This document shows positions 21,956-32,853 of a stretch of 64,000 nucleotides of DNA, one piece after another. The notes beneath the pieces are model-generated. The model was not told where the DNA came from and made no database searches. It saw only the letters and a program-made list of their open reading frames with translations. Position numbers and translations under genes: made by a program. Position 1 is the stretch's first letter, and every line of letters begins with the position of its first letter. Source of the DNA: Panulirus ornatus (lineage: Eukaryota; Arthropoda; Malacostraca; Decapoda; Palinuridae); NCBI RefSeq assembly GCF_036320965.1, contig NC_092269.1, positions 28,316,843 through 28,380,842 of the forward strand. Reading direction: 5' to 3'.

Positions 21956-24389
21956 TATCATTATCTTTTGGAGGCTAAGGTGAAGATTTGTATGGGTTTT
22001 CAGAAAAGAAGAGTGAATGTTGGGGTGAAGAGGGTGGTGAGAGTAAGTGAGCTTGGGAAGGAGACTTGTGTGAGGAAGTACCAGGAGAGACTGAGTACAG
22101 AATGGAAAAAGGTGAGAACAATGGAAGTAAGGGGAGTGGGGGAGGAATGGGATGTATTTAGGGAATCAGTGATGGATTGTGCAAAAGATGCTTGTGGCAT
22201 GAGAAGAGTGGGAGGTGGGTTGATTAGAAAGGGTAGTGAGTGGTGGGATGAAGAAGTAAGAGTATTAGTGAAAGAGAAGAGAGAGGCATTTGGACGATTT
22301 TTGCAGGGAAAAAATGCAATTGAGTGGGAGATGTATAAAAGAAAGAGACAGGAGGTCAAGAGAAAGGTGCAAGAGGTGAAAAAAAGGGCAAATGAGAGTT
22401 GGGGTGAGAGAGTATCATTAAATTTTAGGGAGAATAAAAAGATGTTCTGGAAGGAGGTAAATAAAGTGCGTAAGACAAGGGAGCAAATGGGAACTTCAGT
22501 GAAGGGCGCAAATGGGGAGGTGATAACAAGTAGTGGTGATGTGAGAAGGAGATGGAGGGAGTATTTTGAAGGTTTGTTGAATGTGTTTGATGATAGAGTG
22601 GCAGATATAGGGTGTTTTGGTCGAGGTGGTGTGCAAAGTGCGAGGGTTAGGGAAAATGATTTGGTAAACAGAGAAGAGGTAGTTAAAGCTTTGCGGAAGA
22701 TGAAAGCCGGCAAGGCAGCAGGTTTGGATGGTATTGAAGTGGAATTTATTAAAAAAGGGGGTGACTGTATTGTTGACTGGTTGGTAAGGTTATTTAATGT
22801 ATGTATGACTCATGGTGAGGTGCCTGAGGATTGGCGGAATGCGTGCATAGTGCCATTGTACAAAGGCAAAGGGGATAAGAGTGAGTGCTCAAATTACAGA
22901 GGTATAAGTTTGTTGAGTATTCCTGGTAAATTATATGGGAGGATATTGATTGAGAGGGTGAAGGCATGTACAGAGCATCAGATTGGGGAAGAGCAGTGTG
23001 GTTTCAGAAGTGGTAGAGGATGTGTGGATCAGGTGTTTGCTTTGAAGAATGTATGTGAGAAATACTTAGAAAAGCAAATGGATTTGTATGTAGCATTTAT
23101 GGATCTGGAGAAGGCATATGATAGAGTTGATAGAGATGCTCTGTTGAAGGTATTAAGAATATATGGTGTGGGAGGCAAGTTGTTAGAAGCAGTGAAAAGT
23201 TTTTATCGAGGATGTAAGGCATGTGTACGTGTAGGAAGAGAGGAAAGTGATTGGTTCTCAGTGAATGTAGGTTTGCGGCAGGGGTGTGTGATGTCTCCAT
23301 GGTTGTTTAATTTGTTTATGGATGGGGTTGTTAGGGAGGTGAATGCAAGAGTTTTGGAAAGAGGGGCAAGTATGAAGTCTGTTGGGGATGAGAGAGCTTG
23401 GGAAGTGAGTCAGTTGTTGTTCGCTGATGATACAGCGCTGGTGGCTGATTCATGTGAGAAACTGCAGAAGCTGGTGACTGAGTTTGGTAAAGTGTGTGAA
23501 AGAAGAAAGTTAAGAGTAAATGTGAATAAGAGCAAGGTTATTAGGTACAGTAGGGTTGAGGGTCAAGTCAATTGGGAGGTGAGTTTGAATGGAGAAAAAC
23601 TGGAGGAAGTGAAGTGTTTTAGATATCTGGGAGTGGATCTGGCAGCGGATGGAACCGTGGAAGCGGAAGTGGATCATAGGGTGGGGGAGGGGGCGAAAAT
23701 TGTGGGAGCCTTGAAGAATGTGTGGAAGTCGAGAACATTATCTCGGAAAGCAAAAATGGGTATGTTTGAAGGAATAGTGGTTCCAACAATGTTGTATGGT
23801 TGCGAGGCGTGGGCTATGGATAGAGTTGTGCGCAGGAGGATGGATGTGTTGGAAATGAGATGTTTGAGGACAATGTGTGGTGTGAGGTGGTTTGATCGAG
23901 TAAGTAACGTAAGGGTAAGAGAGATGTGTGGAAATAGAAAGAGCGTGGTTGAGAGAGCAGAAGAGGGTGTTTTGAAATGGTTCGGGCACATGGAGAGAAT
24001 GAGTGAGGAAAGATTGACCAAGAGAATATATGTGTCGGAGGTGGAGGGAACAAGGAGAAGAGGGAGACCAAATTGGAGGTGGAAAGATGGAGTGAAAAAG
24101 ATTTTGTGTGATCGGGGCCTGAACATGCAGGAGGGTGAAAGGAGGGCAAGGAATAGAGTGATTTGGAGCGATGTGGTATACCGGGGTTGACGTGCTGGCA
24201 GTGGATTGAATCAAGGCATGTGAAGCGTCTGGGGTAAACCATGGAAAGCTGTGTAGGTATGTATATTTGCTTGTGTGGACGTATGTATATACATGTGTAT
24301 GGGGGTGGGTTGGGCCATTTCTTTCGTCTGTTTCCTTGCGCTACCTCGCAAACGCGGGAGACAGAAAAAAAAGAAAAAAAAAAAAAAAA
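21956..24389 (+). mobile_element. RTE-type LINE, 5'-truncated, best-preserved copy (short 3' UTR)
   Basis: Homology starts within the SDHYLV segment of the endonuclease (about 21957). It continues uninterrupted through linker, RT and C-terminal domain to a stop at 24188. The short 3' UTR (CATGGAAAGCTGTG joined to TAGGTATG near 24250) and a poly(A) run (24365-24389) follow. TTTAAGA occurs just before (21949-21955) and after (24392-24398) the element, a possible 7-bp target duplication. It lies in the PRPF39 intron between exons b and c, in the same orientation as the gene. Confidence 0.9.
21968..24190 (+). CDS. LINE polyprotein lacking most of the endonuclease: intact linker, reverse transcriptase and C-terminal domain
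   Basis: This is the longest open frame in the window (740 codons). Residues about 1-200 are the basic linker. The RT covers about 225-560, with MDLEKAYDRVD (motif A, Asp about 379), GLRQGCVMSPWLFN (motif B, about 435) and LLFADDTALVADS (motif C, Asp 487 and 488). The C-terminal domain holds YGCEAWAMDR, VRWFDRVSN, FGHMERM and RRRGRPNWRWKDGVKK. The full family ORF should be about 1000 codons and begin with an APE-like endonuclease, which is missing here. In RTE-type LINEs this protein makes DNA from element RNA at a nicked site. All RT catalytic residues are intact, so this copy is young. It could not nick DNA itself. Confidence 0.88.
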   Translation: MEAKVKICMGFQKRRVNVGVKRVVRVSELGKETCVRKYQERLSTEWKKVRTMEVRGVGEEWDVFRESVMDCAKDACGMRRVGGGLIRKGSEWWDEEVRVLVKEKREAFGRFLQGKNAIEWEMYKRKRQEVKRKVQEVKKRANESWGERVSLNFRENKKMFWKEVNKVRKTREQMGTSVKGANGEVITSSGDVRRRWREYFEGLLNVFDDRVADIGCFGRGGVQSARVRENDLVNREEVVKALRKMKAGKAAGLDGIEVEFIKKGGDCIVDWLVRLFNVCMTHGEVPEDWRNACIVPLYKGKGDKSECSNYRGISLLSIPGKLYGRILIERVKACTEHQIGEEQCGFRSGRGCVDQVFALKNVCEKYLEKQMDLYVAFMDLEKAYDRVDRDALLKVLRIYGVGGKLLEAVKSFYRGCKACVRVGREESDWFSVNVGLRQGCVMSPWLFNLFMDGVVREVNARVLERGASMKSVGDERAWEVSQLLFADDTALVADSCEKLQKLVTEFGKVCERRKLRVNVNKSKVIRYSRVEGQVNWEVSLNGEKLEEVKCFRYLGVDLAADGTVEAEVDHRVGEGAKIVGALKNVWKSRTLSRKAKMGMFEGIVVPTMLYGCEAWAMDRVVRRRMDVLEMRCLRTMCGVRWFDRVSNVRVREMCGNRKSVVERAEEGVLKWFGHMERMSEERLTKRIYVSEVEGTRRRGRPNWRWKDGVKKILCDRGLNMQEGERRARNRVIWSDVVYRG

Positions 24390-25280
24390 TGTTTAAGAAA
24401 ATCAGGGTTAGAACCTTCCAACCTTCACTATTACTAGTGAGGAAGTGCTGTCATCCTCTGCTTGACCAATTTGAGACCATTGCAATGATATCTTTTTTCC
24501 ACTCATTTCCAGCTGCTCAGAATTCCCTGGATTGTGTGCTAATAGGACATCCTCTACGGCACTGACTTTTTCCATACTGTTTCTTATATTCTATTTAGTT
24601 AATTAAGAGAATGGTGTACTGAAAGTATGCTCTGGTCAATGTTCTTGGATATGATTTAACATATTGCATTTACTGTATATTATTTTATGCTATATATCAA
24701 GTGTTGATCCTTCATTTTCATGGCTTTTCCATAAGACTGTTTGTTTATGCACGTGTACACTGTATGGCACAACAATATGGGATTGACCGAGATGCCTTAT
24801 GGAAGGTGTAATTGATGTATGTGGTACATGGTAAGTTACTAAATGGAGGAAGGTTTTACAAGGATAATTGATAGAAAGTATATCGAACAAGGTCGCAAGA
24901 GATATTGAACTTGATTGTGCAAAATGGAATTATGCAACAAGGTTGAGGAGTAAAAATGAGATGCTCATCTCACCTGATAAATCAACTTTTCTGTGCAATC
25001 AAAAAACTTTCGGCTGAGAGGCTGCATGATCTTGATTCATTTCACATGAATGGGAACAAAGTTGAAGATGGGAGATACAGAAGTTACATTATAACCTTAG
25101 AAAGACCTGTTAACCTTTCATAAAAAAGAAACAAAACACTTTACATAGGGTGTTTAATTGCCTAGCTGAAATTTCTAGATGATTTTAACAAATGTTTATA
25201 CACTCAAATCATGTTTTTAGAATTTTGATATCTTGCTCAGTATTATGTATAGTTAACTTTGTTGTGTGTTTACTCCACAG
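24390..25280. other. Intron sequence with a probable old RT remnant
   Basis: About 24775-24870 reads GACCGAGATGCCTTATGGAA and a spaced string parallel to the LINE RT segment VDRDALWKVL...GKLL. It is diverged and full of stops, probably from an older or different LINE. Nothing else is recognised up to the acceptor at 25280. Confidence 0.4.
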
Positions 25281-25448
25281 GTTGTACAAAAATGGTTTGG
25301 ACATAGTTGGAGGATCATGGCACAGTTCAAGCTTGTGGGAGTTTTGTATTGATTATGAGCAGAGTCAGGGAAACTTAGTGACTGCCATGGCTCTTTACAG
25401 GACACTACTGAATACACCAACAAAACTCTTTAATAAGCACTGGGATCA
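25281..25448 (+). CDS. PRPF39: PRPF39 exon c
   Basis: The acceptor TTTACTCCACAG precedes 25281 and GTAAGT follows 25448. The 168-bp exon completes Glu (GA+G) and ends with CA of the next codon. It encodes LYKNGLDIVGGSWHSSSLWE, FCIDYEQSQGN and a stretch ending TPTKLFNKHWD. The LWE-Y-E-QGN pattern followed by a helix ending in PT-L is a classic Prp39 HAT repeat. Its last 93 bp and the following intron are duplicated about 0.68 kb downstream (26038 onward). The true exon is the one with the acceptor. Confidence 0.92.
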
Positions 25449-26037
25449 GTAAGTTTCTGTAAATCATTGAAGTTTCAGTTGTAAGTGAGCTTAAGGGTTT
25501 GAGATGGAAAATATATCATCAGAGGCAGAAATTAAGTTTCTACAATTTTAAGGAATGCTATTGTTGTAAAGTTTGATTTGCTTTTGATTGACTTTGTTTG
25601 ATTTAGGTTAAAGGAAATGTATAAAGCATATGGTATCCCTCTTGCTTTTACAAATATGTATTGTATTTAGTAGCTTTTACAAGGATTGTTTTATTTTGGT
25701 TGAAATCATTTGCACGTGTATGTAGTTACCAAAAATTACATCTTTTGTATTGCAATTCTTTTGTGTTCATTAGATTGCTCATTTCTTTGATTAGTTCACT
25801 GTTATTGGTGATATTTTGGAGTAGAATAGATGTAAGTGAAAGACAATCAGAAACACAATCTGTTAATGTGTTTTTGCAAGATTTTTAAGTCTAAAGAAGT
25901 ACTGTATAATATAAGTATAGACCTCTGTCAGTCACTTCTTAGGAGAAGAATACATGAGAATTTCACAAGGTAACATGGAGGGAGATAAATGAAAATAGAA
26001 AGGAGGCTTTATGTACTAAATGGGTCACCACGGCACT
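25449..26037. other. Intron, first unit of a tandem duplication
   Basis: This intronic stretch and the 3' part of exon c (25356-25448) make up the first unit (25356-26037) of a tandem duplication. No separate gene is seen. Confidence 0.6.
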
Positions 26038-26598
26038 TGAGCAGAGTCAGGGAAACTTAGTGACTGCCATGGCTCTTTACAGGATGCTACTGAATACACC
26101 AACAAAACTCTTTAATAAGCACTGGGATCAGTAAGTTTCTGTGAATCATTGAAGTCACAGTTGTAAGTGAGCTTAAGGGTTTGATATGGAAAATCATATC
26201 ATCAAAGGCATATATTGAGTTTCTATGATTTTAAGGAATGCTGTTGTCGTAAAGTTTGATTTGCTTTTGATAGGCTTTATTTGATTTAGGTTAAAGGAAA
26301 GGTATAAAGTATATGGTATCCCTCTTGCTTTTAAAAATATGTGCTGTATTTAGTAACCTTTACAAGGATTTTGTGATTTTGGTTGAAATCATTTACATAT
26401 AGTTCCCAAAATTGCATCTTTTGTATTGCAATTCTTTTGTGTTCATTAAATTGCCTATTTCTTTGGTTAGTTCACTGTTATTGGTGATATTTTGGAATGG
26501 AATAAATGCAAGGTAAAGAATATATGAGAATTTCTCAAGCTAACATGAAGGGAGGTAAATGAAAATAGAAGGGAGGCTTTATGTACTAAATGGGTCAC
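26038..26598 (+). repeat. Tandem copy of PRPF39 exon c 3' part plus intron
   Basis: 26038-26130 repeats the last 93 bp of exon c with very few changes (a C-to-T turns ACA into ATG, Thr to Met). The donor CA|GTAAGTTTCTG is kept, and intron sequence follows. The copy has lost about 110 bp relative to 25356-26037 and ends near TGGGTCAC at 26598. It lacks the acceptor and the first 75 bp of the exon, so normal inclusion is unlikely. It is a pseudo-exon. Confidence 0.85.
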
Positions 26599-27644
26599 TG
26601 AGACACATGAGAATATGAGTGAAGCTTATAAGAGAAAGAGAGATTTATCGATCTTCCATTTTGTTGGCATGGTGACAGAGGCCTTGTGCCTTAACTATGT
26701 GAAAGAAATTGAAGGGCATAGGGGCATAGATTTCAGAGGGAGGAGTATGCTTTTGCAGCGAGGGAGTAAAGTCCAGTGGAGTTTGCATGGAATTTTTCTT
26801 TCAAAATGTAATCAGTTTTATTCAGAATGAATATTGACATGAACAGATACGTGCTAAGACAAATATTGAAAAGTGCTGACTCAAACAGTACTGTGAACAT
26901 GTAAGTGAAACAAGAAATATGCCTCAGTATCATCCCCATGAGTTTGGCTGCAATGACTGACTGACATCACATCCCCTGTAACACCTTACAGATTTTTTAT
27001 AGCCAAGTGTACTCCACTGATTCCTATATTTTTGTAACCAGGGAGAAATGATTAATCTCCCCTAGCTGCACAGAGGGAGAGGGGCTGTTCCACTTCTCTA
27101 CAGTGAAAGGATTAAAGATACTATGATTGTAGGATGTCCAAGAAGCTTGGACAGTAGCATTTTCTTGTCCCAGCTATGATGTATGAATGTTTCGCGTGAT
27201 ATTTTATGCCTCCCATGTAGCATGACAAACACTAAGGGGTTGCTTTGTTTGTTCTCCTTCTTTCAGTCATGTTGGTCATGCTGCAACTTTCATTTCAATC
27301 TTGGTTAGATCTAAGAAACTTTAAACCACAGACTTATCAAACTTTATGTAGATGTTCTCTCCGATCTAAAGAAGTGATTGGCCTAAGATAGGTACCTCTA
27401 CTTTTGCTTTAGTTATGCCTCTTTCAAAAACCTGTAATTTAACCATCCATATGACTTGAAGAAAATATAATCTTTGGAGCCAGCAAACTTAAAATAGTTG
27501 TTTTCTAGCTTCTACAGAACTGAATGTCAGAAGACATCTAGCTCTAGGTTGATATTACATCACTAATGAAAAGGTTTAGCTTGGTGATAAACCCTGTGTG
27601 TGGCTTGAAGAAAATTCTACTTTCAGCTATGAAACTTAATATAT
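26599..27644. other. Intron sequence, no supported gene
   Basis: No family is recognised in the short frame 26615-26830. A CAGTGAAAGGATTAAAG motif near 27102 resembles the motif near 5284 and may be a repeat end. Confidence 0.4.
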
Positions 27645-27902
27645 TTATTTTCTTTCTTTTTTTCTTTTAAACTATTTGCCATTTCCCGCGTTGGCGAGGT
27701 AGCGTTAAGAACAGAGGACTGGGCCTTTTTTGGAATATCCTCACCTGGCCCCCTCTGTTCCTTCTTTTGGAAAATTAAAAAAAAAAAAAAAAAACGAGAG
27801 GGGGAGGATTTCCAGCCCCCCCGCTCCCTCCCCTTTTAGTCGCCTTCTACGACATGCAGGGAATACGTGGGAAGTATTCTTAATCCCCTATCCCCAGGGA
27901 TA
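27645..27902 (-). mobile_element. SINE-like repeat sharing the LINE 5' UTR
   Basis: Read on the minus strand, it begins at 27902 with TATCCCTGGGGATAGGGGAT, the same start as the LINE 5' UTR. It follows that UTR through GTCGTAGAAGGCGACTAAAA, then an internal poly(T) (A-run 27773-27794 on plus), CCAAAAGAAGGAACAGAG and CCTCTGTTC. It ends TAACGCTACCTCGCCAACGC, GGGAAATGGC, followed by an A/G-rich tail (27645-27675). No ORF. Two related copies lie at 50608-50840 and 60461-60650. Confidence 0.65.
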
Positions 27903-28974
27903 ATATTTATTTTCCAACATATTAAAAATTGAATGGCATAAGACTCATAACTCTGATTATAAGTCAGAATTGGTAAGAAATGAAAGAACTAGAGATTGAG
28001 AATATATTGTATAGTGCATTTGGAATTAAGAAGATAGAGCCAGTATGGTGATCATTCCTTTTTCATCACTGTATGGATCAGTTTTTATTTTAACTGTATC
28101 ACAATGACATTAAGTCTCCTCATTCCAGTGTTTTTCTTCAGTTCAAAGAATAAATATGGGCTATGTAGCCTCCCTTGAAGTCTTCATTTGAAGTGTATTC
28201 TCTTGCAGCATTACCAAGTTTATGCACTAAACTGCTCTTAGGAAGATGTGAATTTCTTCAAAAGGAACACAAAATTTGTCACCACCATTTTAGTGCCACA
28301 GGTTACCAATTCATTTTAAAGAGTAGTTTTTCTTTACTTTTTTCATATCTATGTGTGTAGATGTTTTTTGCTTGTTCATATTTTTATTTGTCTGTTTGAT
28401 GGATGTTATGCATTGTCACAGTTCATCAATGTTGATATCTTTTTGCAGTTTGACACACTGAAGTATGTGCATTTTTATTGAATGTTGCCATGTTTCCAGC
28501 ACAGTTTGGAAAGGCTTGGGGAATAGGAAGCAGAATAGATATGCATTTGACTGGTGAATACAGAACCACTAAACCATACTGCCTCACATGTAAATTGAAG
28601 GCAAATATGAATAGATATACTGATGGTGTATTTATATCCATACTCATAACCTGTAGGTGAGCTCGATTGCTCTTTTGTTCTTCCACATTCATTTACTGAG
28701 CAGAATAATTATGTGCAACAAATCATCTCTCATGCTACAATGCTGTGCATTAGGAACATGCACCTCCTGTTACTCTCACTTCACCTTGGACTGCAGTCAT
28801 GATTTACCGTAGTCATGCACTAAGGAGAAAGGAAGTAAATTAGGACTTTGTAAGAAATGGATCTTTTAATGGCTAATATGGCATTTATTGTATGTTGATT
28901 CAGTGGTGATGATGAAGGTATAGCATTTTATGCTGAAAAAACACTGATTGATAGATATTTTATACTGGTTGCAG
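27903..28974. other. Intron sequence before PRPF39 exon d
   Basis: Short frames at 28175-28360 and 28426-28692 show no recognisable family. I see no repeat that matches others in this window. Confidence 0.4.
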
Positions 28975-29116
28975 TTTTCTGGCTCTAGTTCGTGACCATC
29001 ATCCGCGTAACTTGCTATCTGTGGAGGACTATCAAGCACTACGCAAGCAGGCATGTGAGGAACTCAAAATCAACTACACTCCAACTTGTCTGATGCCTCC
29101 AAAAAGTGTTCAAAAG
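28975..29116 (+). CDS. PRPF39: PRPF39 exon d
   Basis: The acceptor TATACTGGTTGCAG precedes 28975 and GTACCC follows 29116. The first base completes His (CA+T) after exon c and the 142-bp exon ends in phase 0. It encodes FLALVRDHHPRNLLSVEDYQ and ALRKQACEELKIN. The PR-LL-E-LR pattern is the linker following the second HAT cluster in animal Prp39 proteins, where a less conserved acidic or basic spacer comes next. The downstream intron carries a mosaic LINE fragment starting about 100 bp after the donor. Confidence 0.9.
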
Positions 29117-29214
29117 GTACCCATACTGTCATTTATTATTCACATGCTTACAGAAGGGATATTTTTCATGCTTGATTGCCATTTTCTACATTACCAAGGT
29201 AGTGCCAGGAAACA

Positions 29215-29882
29215 GTTGAAGAAAGACAGAATGGTTTGGTTAAGAGAATAGAGATAGTGAAAGCTTTGTGGAAGATGAAATTTAGCAAGGCAATGGATTT
29301 GGATGGTATTGCAGTAGAATTTGTTAAAAAGGGGGGTGACTGTGTTGTTGATTGGTTGGTAAGGATATTCAGTGTATGTGTGGATCATGGTGAAGTGCCT
29401 GAGGATTGGCAGAATGCATGCATAGTGCCATTGTACAAAGGTAAAGGGGATAAAGGTGAGGGCTCAAACTATGGAGGCATGTTTATTGAGTATTCCTGGG
29501 AAATTATATAGGAGGGTATTGAATGAGAGGGTGAAGGCATGTACAAAGCATCAGATTGGGGAAGAGCAGTGTGGTTTCTGAAGTGGTAGAGGATGTGTGG
29601 ATCAGATGTTTACTTTGAGAAATGTGTGAGAAATATTTAGAAAAACAGATGGATTTGTATGAAGCATTTATGGCTCTGGAGAAGGAATATGATGGGGTTG
29701 ATAGAGATGCTTTGTGAAAGTTCTTATGATTCTCCAGGGATACTCAACAAACATGCCTCTGTAGTTTGAACACTCACCTTTATCCCCTGTGTATGAGTTG
29801 GAAGAGAGGAGAGTGATTGGTTCTGAGTGAATGTCAGTCTGCAGAAGGGGCATGCGATGTCCCCATGGTTGTTTAATTTGAT
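29215..29882 (+). mobile_element. Mosaic, decayed LINE fragment with a short internal inverted piece
   Basis: Plus-strand RT N-terminal sequence runs from about 29222 (MVKRIEIVKALWKMK) to 29715 (GATAGAGATGCTTTGTGAAA). Then about 29726-29790 is minus-strand sequence (CAGGGATACTCAACAAACAT), and plus-strand RT resumes at about 29792 up to CATGGTTGTTTAATTTG at 29880. Stops and frame shifts are frequent. It lies within the PRPF39 intron between exon d and the candidate small exon. Confidence 0.75.
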
Positions 29883-30025
29883 TCGTTTTGCAAGTTGTTT
29901 GAAAAATGTGTTTAACCTTACAGTTTCATAGATATTCATGTAACAATTAGAGAGATTACTTCAGAACTGTATTTCATCCACTACATTCACCCTATTGTTG
30001 TATATTACTTTGGTAGATGTTTCAG
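29883..30025. other. Intron sequence
   Basis: Nothing recognised; it lies between a LINE fragment and the candidate 42-bp exon. Confidence 0.4.
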
Positions 30026-30067
30026 GAAAATATGCTGAAAAGTGTGGTTATGAATGCTGTGTATCAA
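30026..30067 (+). CDS. PRPF39: Candidate small exon of PRPF39 (42 bp)
   Basis: GGTAGATGTTTCAG precedes 30026 and GTAAGTTG follows 30067. The 42 bp would insert ENMLKSVVMNAVYQ in phase 0 between exons d and e, both of which have phase-0 boundaries at this point, so including or skipping it keeps the frame. It falls in the spacer of Prp39 that varies in length among animals, so conservation cannot decide it. The evidence is only splice signals and phase compatibility. Confidence 0.35.
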
Positions 30068-30458
30068 GTAAGTTGCCACTGCTCATGTTTTATCATATGT
30101 TTACCTATACCTAGAAATTGATTACTGATTGTTATTATTATGTTTTATGTAATAAATGTTCCCATGCTTTAAATCAGTGATTTATTGAAAATTTTTTCAT
30201 AATAGGATAACTATAAAAGTTTGTAAAATTACTTGATGCATCAGCCACGTGCACTGTTGTCAAGGTCAGGCATGCATTAGCAGCACTGCAATTTTTCATT
30301 TAACCTCTTCAGTGAATTTTCATGCTTTCATTTCCACAACTTTTATCTTTTTTTGTCTTTTCATTTTCATTCACGTTTTTAGTCCTATATGACCTACAAA
30401 AATGCTTTCATACTTCAGGTAACTTTCTACAAGTAATTATGTAATATTTGTTTTGCAG

Positions 30459-30578
30459 ACTCCCCAGCCAGAGGATAAGCTGACTTCTCATCTAAAGGAA
30501 AAACTAGTGGCTTCATATATCAAAACTCATGAAAAAAATGAGGAGGAGGTGGACAAGAGATGGAAATTTGAGGAGAAG
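30459..30578 (+). CDS. PRPF39: PRPF39 exon e
   Basis: The acceptor TAATATTTGTTTTGCAG precedes 30459 and GTGAGT follows 30578. The 120-bp exon is phase 0 at both ends. It encodes TPQPEDKLTSHLKEKLVASY and IKTHEKNEEEVDKRWKFEEK. The segment EVDKRWKFEEK matches the conserved Prp39 stretch (E-V-KRW-FEE) that precedes the C-terminal HAT repeats. The expected continuation was not found in 30579-64000, which is full of LINEs, so the next exon lies beyond the window or is not recognisable here. Confidence 0.9.
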
Positions 30579-31016
30579 GTGAGTTCTTTTATTTTTGTTC
30601 TATTTACTTTTTGTGAAAACACATAATTGATTTTCTTTTATAGAACTTTCTTTACCATGATCAATGCTTATGTTCATTTACTGCAACATACTGAAAAATT
30701 CATACATGCATGTAGTCTCTACCTTTCATTATCTGTGATCCTTCCATATTGTTGCTCTTGCACATCTTATTTTTATGTACGTATGCTTTGGGAACCCTAA
30801 GGATGCTTGGCTGTCTACTATAAGTTGAACCTGAGGTGCAGGCTATTAGTGGCTGGTTGCATCTGCAAGTTGAGGCTTGGGTGCAGAGGCTTGTAGTGAA
30901 AGCAGGTTGTGGAGGCTAGGGGTGATCAGCCCAGAAATGTTTACAGACAACATTGATATACGTTGATGTTTATGATCATTTTTCTTTCATATTTAAAAAA
31001 AAAAAAAAAAAAAAAA
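30579..31016. other. Intron sequence ending in a 23-base A-run
   Basis: No gene recognised. The run of A at 30995-31017 directly abuts the 5' truncation point of the next LINE. It may be the A-tail of an unrecognised element or a target A-stretch. Confidence 0.45.
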
Positions 31017-32853
31017 AGAGGCAGGAGGTCAAGAGAAAGGTGCAAGAGGTGAAAAAGAGGGCAAATGAGAGTTGGGGTGAGAGAGTATCATTAAATTTTA
31101 GGGAGAATGAAAAGATGTTTTGGAAGGAGGTAAATAAAGTGCATAAGACAAGGGAACATATTGGAACTTCAGTGAAGGGGGCTAATGGGGAGGTGATAAC
31201 AAGTAGTGGTGATGTGAGAAGGAGATGGAGTGAGTATTTTGAAGGTTTGTTGAATGTGTTTCATGATAGAGTGGCAGATATAGGGTGTTTTGGTCGAGGT
31301 GGTGAGAGGGTTAGGGAAAATGATTTGGTAAACAGAGAAGAGGTAGTAAAAGCATTGCAGAAGATGAAAGCCGGCAACTCAGCGGGATTGGATGGTATTG
31401 CAGTGGAATTTATCATAAAAGGGGGTGACTGTATTGTTGACTGGTTGGTAAGGTTATTTAATGTATGTATGACTCATGGTGAGGTGCCTGAGGATTGGCG
31501 GAATGCGTGCATAGTGCCATTGTACAAAGGCAAAGGGGATAAGAGTGAGTGCTCAAATTACAGAGGTATAAGTTTGTTGAGTATTCCTGGTAAATTATAT
31601 GGGAGGGTATTGATTGAGAGGGTGAAGGCATGTACAGATCATCAGATTGGGGAAGAGCAGTGTGGTTTCAGAAGTGGTAGAGGATGTGTGGATCAGGTGT
31701 TTGCTTTGAAGAATGTATGTGAGAAATACTTAGGAAAGCAAATGGATTTGTATGTAGCATTTATGGATCTGGAGAAGGCATATAATAGAGTTGATTGAGA
31801 TGCTTTGTGGAAGGTATTAAGAATATATGGTGTGGGAGGAAAGTTGTTAGAAGGAGTGAAAAGTTTTTATCGAGGATGTAAGGCATGTGTACGTGTAGGA
31901 AGAGAGGAAAGTGATTGGTTCTCAGTGAATGTAGGTTTGCGGCAGGGGTGTATGATGTCTCCATGGTTGTTTAATTTGTTTATGGATGGAGTTGTTAGGG
32001 AGGTGAATGCAAGAGTTTTAGAAAGAGGGGCAAGTATACAATCTGTTGTGGATGAGAGAGCTTGGGAAGTGAGTCAGTTGTTGTTCGGTGATGATACAGC
32101 GCTGGTGGCTGATTCATGTGAGAAACTGCAGAAGCTGGTGACTGAGTTTGGTAAAGTGTGTGAAAGAAGAAAGTTGAGGGTAAATGTGAATAAGAGCAAG
32201 GTTATTAGGTACAGTAGGGTTGAGGGTCAAGTCAGTTGGGAGATAAGTTTGAATGGAAAAAACTGGAGGAAGTAAAGTGTTTTAGATATCTGGGAGTGGA
32301 TATGGCAGCGAATAGAACCATGGAAGCGGAAGTGAATCATAGGGTGGGGGAGGGGGCGAAAATTCTGGGAGCCTTAAAGAATGTTTGGAAGTTGAGAACA
32401 TTATCTCGGAAAGCAAAAATGGGTATGTTTGAAGGAATAGTGGTTCCAACAATGTTGTATGGTTGCGAGGTGTGGGCTATGGATAGAGTTTTGCGGAGGA
32501 GGGTGGGTGTGCTGGAAATGAGATGTTTGAGGACAATATGTGGTGTGAGGTGGTTTGATCGAGTAAGTAATAATAGTGTAAGAGAGATGTGTGGTAATAA
32601 AAAGAGTGTGGTTAAGAGAGCAGAAGAGGGTGTTTTGAAATGGTTTGGGCACATGGAGAGAATGAGTGAGGAAAGATTGACCAAGAGGATATATGTGTCA
32701 GAGGTGGAGGGAATGAGGATAAGTGGGAGACCAAATTGGAAGTGGAAAGATGGAGTGAAAAAGATTTTGAGTGATCGGGGCCTGAACATGCAGGAGGGTG
32801 AAAGGCGTGCAAGGAATAGAGTGAATTGGAATGATGTGGAATACTGGGGTTGA
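31017..32853 (+). pseudogene. LINE RT and C-terminal domain, broken by one stop and one frameshift
   Basis: It reads through the linker and the N-terminal RT up to MDLEKAYNRVD, then a stop at 31796. The next frame holds GLRQGCMMSPWLFN (motif B) and LLFGDDTALVADS (motif C, Ala changed to Gly before the Asp pair). A frame change near 32258 (NGKNWRK in one frame, KLEEVKCFRYLG in the other) leads to the C-terminal domain ending near 32853. The motif A segment has YNRV in place of YDRV. Confidence 0.82.

Noticed and set aside
21968..24190. Retroviral or LTR-retrotransposon polymerase
   Set aside because: No protease, RNase H, integrase or long terminal repeats are seen. APE-type nuclease in sister copies, a poly(A) end and 5' truncations identify a non-LTR element.
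26038..26130. A functional additional PRPF39 exon
   Set aside because: It repeats only the 3' part of exon c and has no proper acceptor or pyrimidine tract upstream.
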